Assembly: GCA_002840115.1 (NCBI GenBank)
Contig: PGZG01000104.1
Location: forward strand, 1-6,560
From: Gammaproteobacteria bacterium HGW-Gammaproteobacteria-14
GTDB taxonomy: Bacteria; Pseudomonadota; Gammaproteobacteria; Pseudomonadales; Alcanivoracaceae
Direction: 5' to 3'
Length of the DNA: 6,560 bases
Part shown: positions 5,039 through 6,560 of the stretch, in pieces
Position numbering within the stretch: position 1 is the stretch's first letter
How the letters are laid out: the number at the start of each line of letters is the position of its first letter
Notes under the pieces: generated by a model
What the model saw: the letters and a program-made list of their open reading frames with translations, nothing else
Told to the model about the DNA's origin: nothing
Database searches by the model: none
Position numbers and translations under genes: made by a program

Positions 5039-6560
5039 CAGCGCGCCTCCCCGGTTTCTGCCAAGCGACCAAGATTGGCCAAAATCAGCAACACAGATCC
5101 GACCACCGTCAGATAAACGCCGATATCAAACAGCATCGCGCTGGCAAGTTCGAACTCACCCACTAATGGCCAATGCACATGACTGAAGGTTGAGGTCAAA
5201 AAGGGATAGCCAAGCAACATACTGGCAAGACCGGTTAGCCCGGCAATCAAAACGCCAATTGCCACCAACGGATGGTAGTTGTTGGGAACCCGCTGGTGCA
5301 TCCAGGGAACACTATGGGCCACGTATTGAAGCGTTAAAGCAATCGCAGTAACCAGCCCGGCAATAAAACCACCACCGGGCAAGTTGTGGCCACGCACCAG
5401 AATGTATAACGCCACCAACAGGGCCATCGGCAATAGGGAGCGGGATATTGTAGTCAGCACCAATGGATGGCGATCCCGAGTCCATGGGCGACCGGCCGGA
5501 TCATGATCCGGTTGCGGTAATTTCAAGCCCTTGAGCAAGGCATAGATACCCATCGCCGCGATGGCCAGCACGGTGATTTCCCCCAAAGTATCGAACCCGC
5601 GGAAATCCACCAGAATTACATTGACCACGTTACTGCCACCACCACCGGGCACACTGTTCTCAATAAAGAACCCGGAAATCGTTTGTCCCGGCTGCAACAT
5701 GACATACAGCGACAACACGCCCACACCGCTGCCGATCACCCACGCCAGCACCCGGTCACGGAACAGCTCCCAGCGCCCGGAAACATTAGTTCCCTTCACC
5801 GGCAAATAATGCATAACCAGCATCAACAACAGCACTGCGACCACTTCTACCGAGAGCTGGGTTAACGCCAAATCCGGAGCCGACAATCTCAGGAATGCCA
5901 GCGACACCACCAGACCAACCACCGCAATCAGCATCAGGGCGATCAAACGGGTAAACCGTTTGAGGGTTGCACCAACCGCCGCCGCCACCGCCACCGCTGT
6001 CATCAATACCGACAAGCCATCCACCGGGGTAAGCGCCTGCATATTCGGAAAACCTGGCAAATCAAGTACCGCCACCACCAGAATCAGGGCGACCGCAAAC
6101 ATCAACCACCCCATATAATTTTGCAGAGCGCGCTTATCCAGATGTGTCATAGCCCAACCAGCACACCGCACCAACTGCTGGACTGCCAGCTCGAAAACAC
6201 CCGGCGCGTGGGGACGCGGCCAACCGCGCTGCATAGCAAATAACGGGGCACGGAACCGGTACAACAACACGCCACCGACTAATGCCACTACACTCATCGC
6301 CAATGGCAGATTCAGCCCATGCCAAATCGCCAAACTGTATTCCGGCAAGGGCCCACCGAGGGTCGCGCCGGCGGAAGCGGCCAACAGCGGTCCCACCAGC
6401 AAAGCCGGAACAACACCCACCGCCAAACACAGCACCACTAACAACTCCACCGGCACGCGCATAAAACGGGGCGGCTCATGGGGGGCATGGGCTTGCAATG
6501 CTGGTGGGGCAACACCGAAAAAAACATCTTTTACGAAACGGACGGAATAGGCGACCGACA
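5038..6560 (-). CDS. mnhA: Mrp antiporter fused subunit A-B (MnhAB/PhaAB), 3' part, 5' end outside window
   Basis: This is the C-terminal 506 residues of the largest Mrp subunit. The frame is open to the right edge: upstream of the TTG at 6498 it continues as SVAYSVRFVKDVFFG, a conserved MrpA segment, so that TTG is not the start. Counting from this TTG codon as residue 1, the visible order is: the end of the NuoL-like part with HEPPRFMRVPVELL (about 7-20); a DUF4040-type unit with VDGLSVL and LSVEVV (about 159-220, E218 conserved); an MbhE-like segment with NVILVDFRGFDTLGEI (about 293-308); and an MnhB domain from about residue 343, with four helices and ILVRGHNLPGGGFIAGL. No stop codon separates A from B, which is the fused group-2 arrangement. 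It is the first gene of the visible operon; its promoter lies outside. Confidence 0.95.
   Translation of the reverse strand, partial: SVAYSVRFVKDVFFGVAPPALQAHAPHEPPRFMRVPVELLVVLCLAVGVVPALLVGPLLAASAGATLGGPLPEYSLAIWHGLNLPLAMSVVALVGGVLLYRFRAPLFAMQRGWPRPHAPGVFELAVQQLVRCAGWAMTHLDKRALQNYMGWLMFAVALILVVAVLDLPGFPNMQALTPVDGLSVLMTAVAVAAAVGATLKRFTRLIALMLIAVVGLVVSLAFLRLSAPDLALTQLSVEVVAVLLLMLVMHYLPVKGTNVSGRWELFRDRVLAWVIGSGVGVLSLYVMLQPGQTISGFFIENSVPGGGGSNVVNVILVDFRGFDTLGEITVLAIAAMGIYALLKGLKLPQPDHDPAGRPWTRDRHPLVLTTISRSLLPMALLVALYILVRGHNLPGGGFIAGLVTAIALTLQYVAHSVPWMHQRVPNNYHPLVAIGVLIAGLTGLASMLLGYPFLTSTFSHVHWPLVGEFELASAMLFDIGVYLTVVGSVLLILANLGRLAETGEAR

Noticed and set aside
6496..6498. TTG as the start of mnhA
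   Set aside because: The frame continues upstream to the window edge with conserved MrpA residues, so this is an internal leucine codon.

Overview
The window looks like chromosomal DNA of a gammaproteobacterium. It carries a cytochrome c4 gene, a small cytochrome c5-like gene and the GTPase gene engB next to each other, as in Pseudomonas and its relatives, and a six-gene Mrp (Mnh/Pha) antiporter operon with fused A and B subunits. I cannot resolve the genus from sequence alone.

Layout. Positions 1-117 hold no gene; they read as the 5' leader of a leftward gene that starts just outside the left edge (by synteny perhaps dsbA). A strong bidirectional terminator at 120-148 separates that leader from a leftward pair of periplasmic haem-protein genes, cytochrome c4 (165-812) and a c5-like monohaem cytochrome (822-1106). 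A good sigma-70 promoter for the pair lies at 1208-1236. The divergent gene engB runs rightward (1263-1925). From 2106 to the right edge, the leftward operon mnhAB-C-D-E-F-G encodes a group-2 type multisubunit cation/proton antiporter. The genes are tightly coupled (stop/start overlaps of 1, 4, 4 and 7 bp, then an 8-bp gap). The mnhAB gene is cut by the right edge and its start is not visible.

The most interesting part is the 180-bp gap between engB and mnhG. On the minus strand it holds, in order, a sigma-E/AlgU-type promoter (GGAACTT, 16 nt, TCGTA), a predicted start at about 2060 that coincides with the first base of a 10-bp stem, a 28-nt loop carrying a duplicated C-rich motif, a second imperfect hairpin, and a GC-rich hairpin followed by seven Ts. 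This describes an sRNA of about 130-137 nt transcribed toward engB. It matches what is known of the Pseudomonas sRNA ErsA in locus (next to engB, the Spot 42 position), promoter class and length, although on the other side it borders the Mrp operon, not polA.

Functionally, the cytochrome pair serves periplasmic electron transfer, EngB serves 50S ribosome assembly, and the Mrp complex exports Na+ (or K+) for protons. The predicted sRNA would link envelope stress to post-transcriptional control of mRNAs with G-rich ribosome-binding regions.
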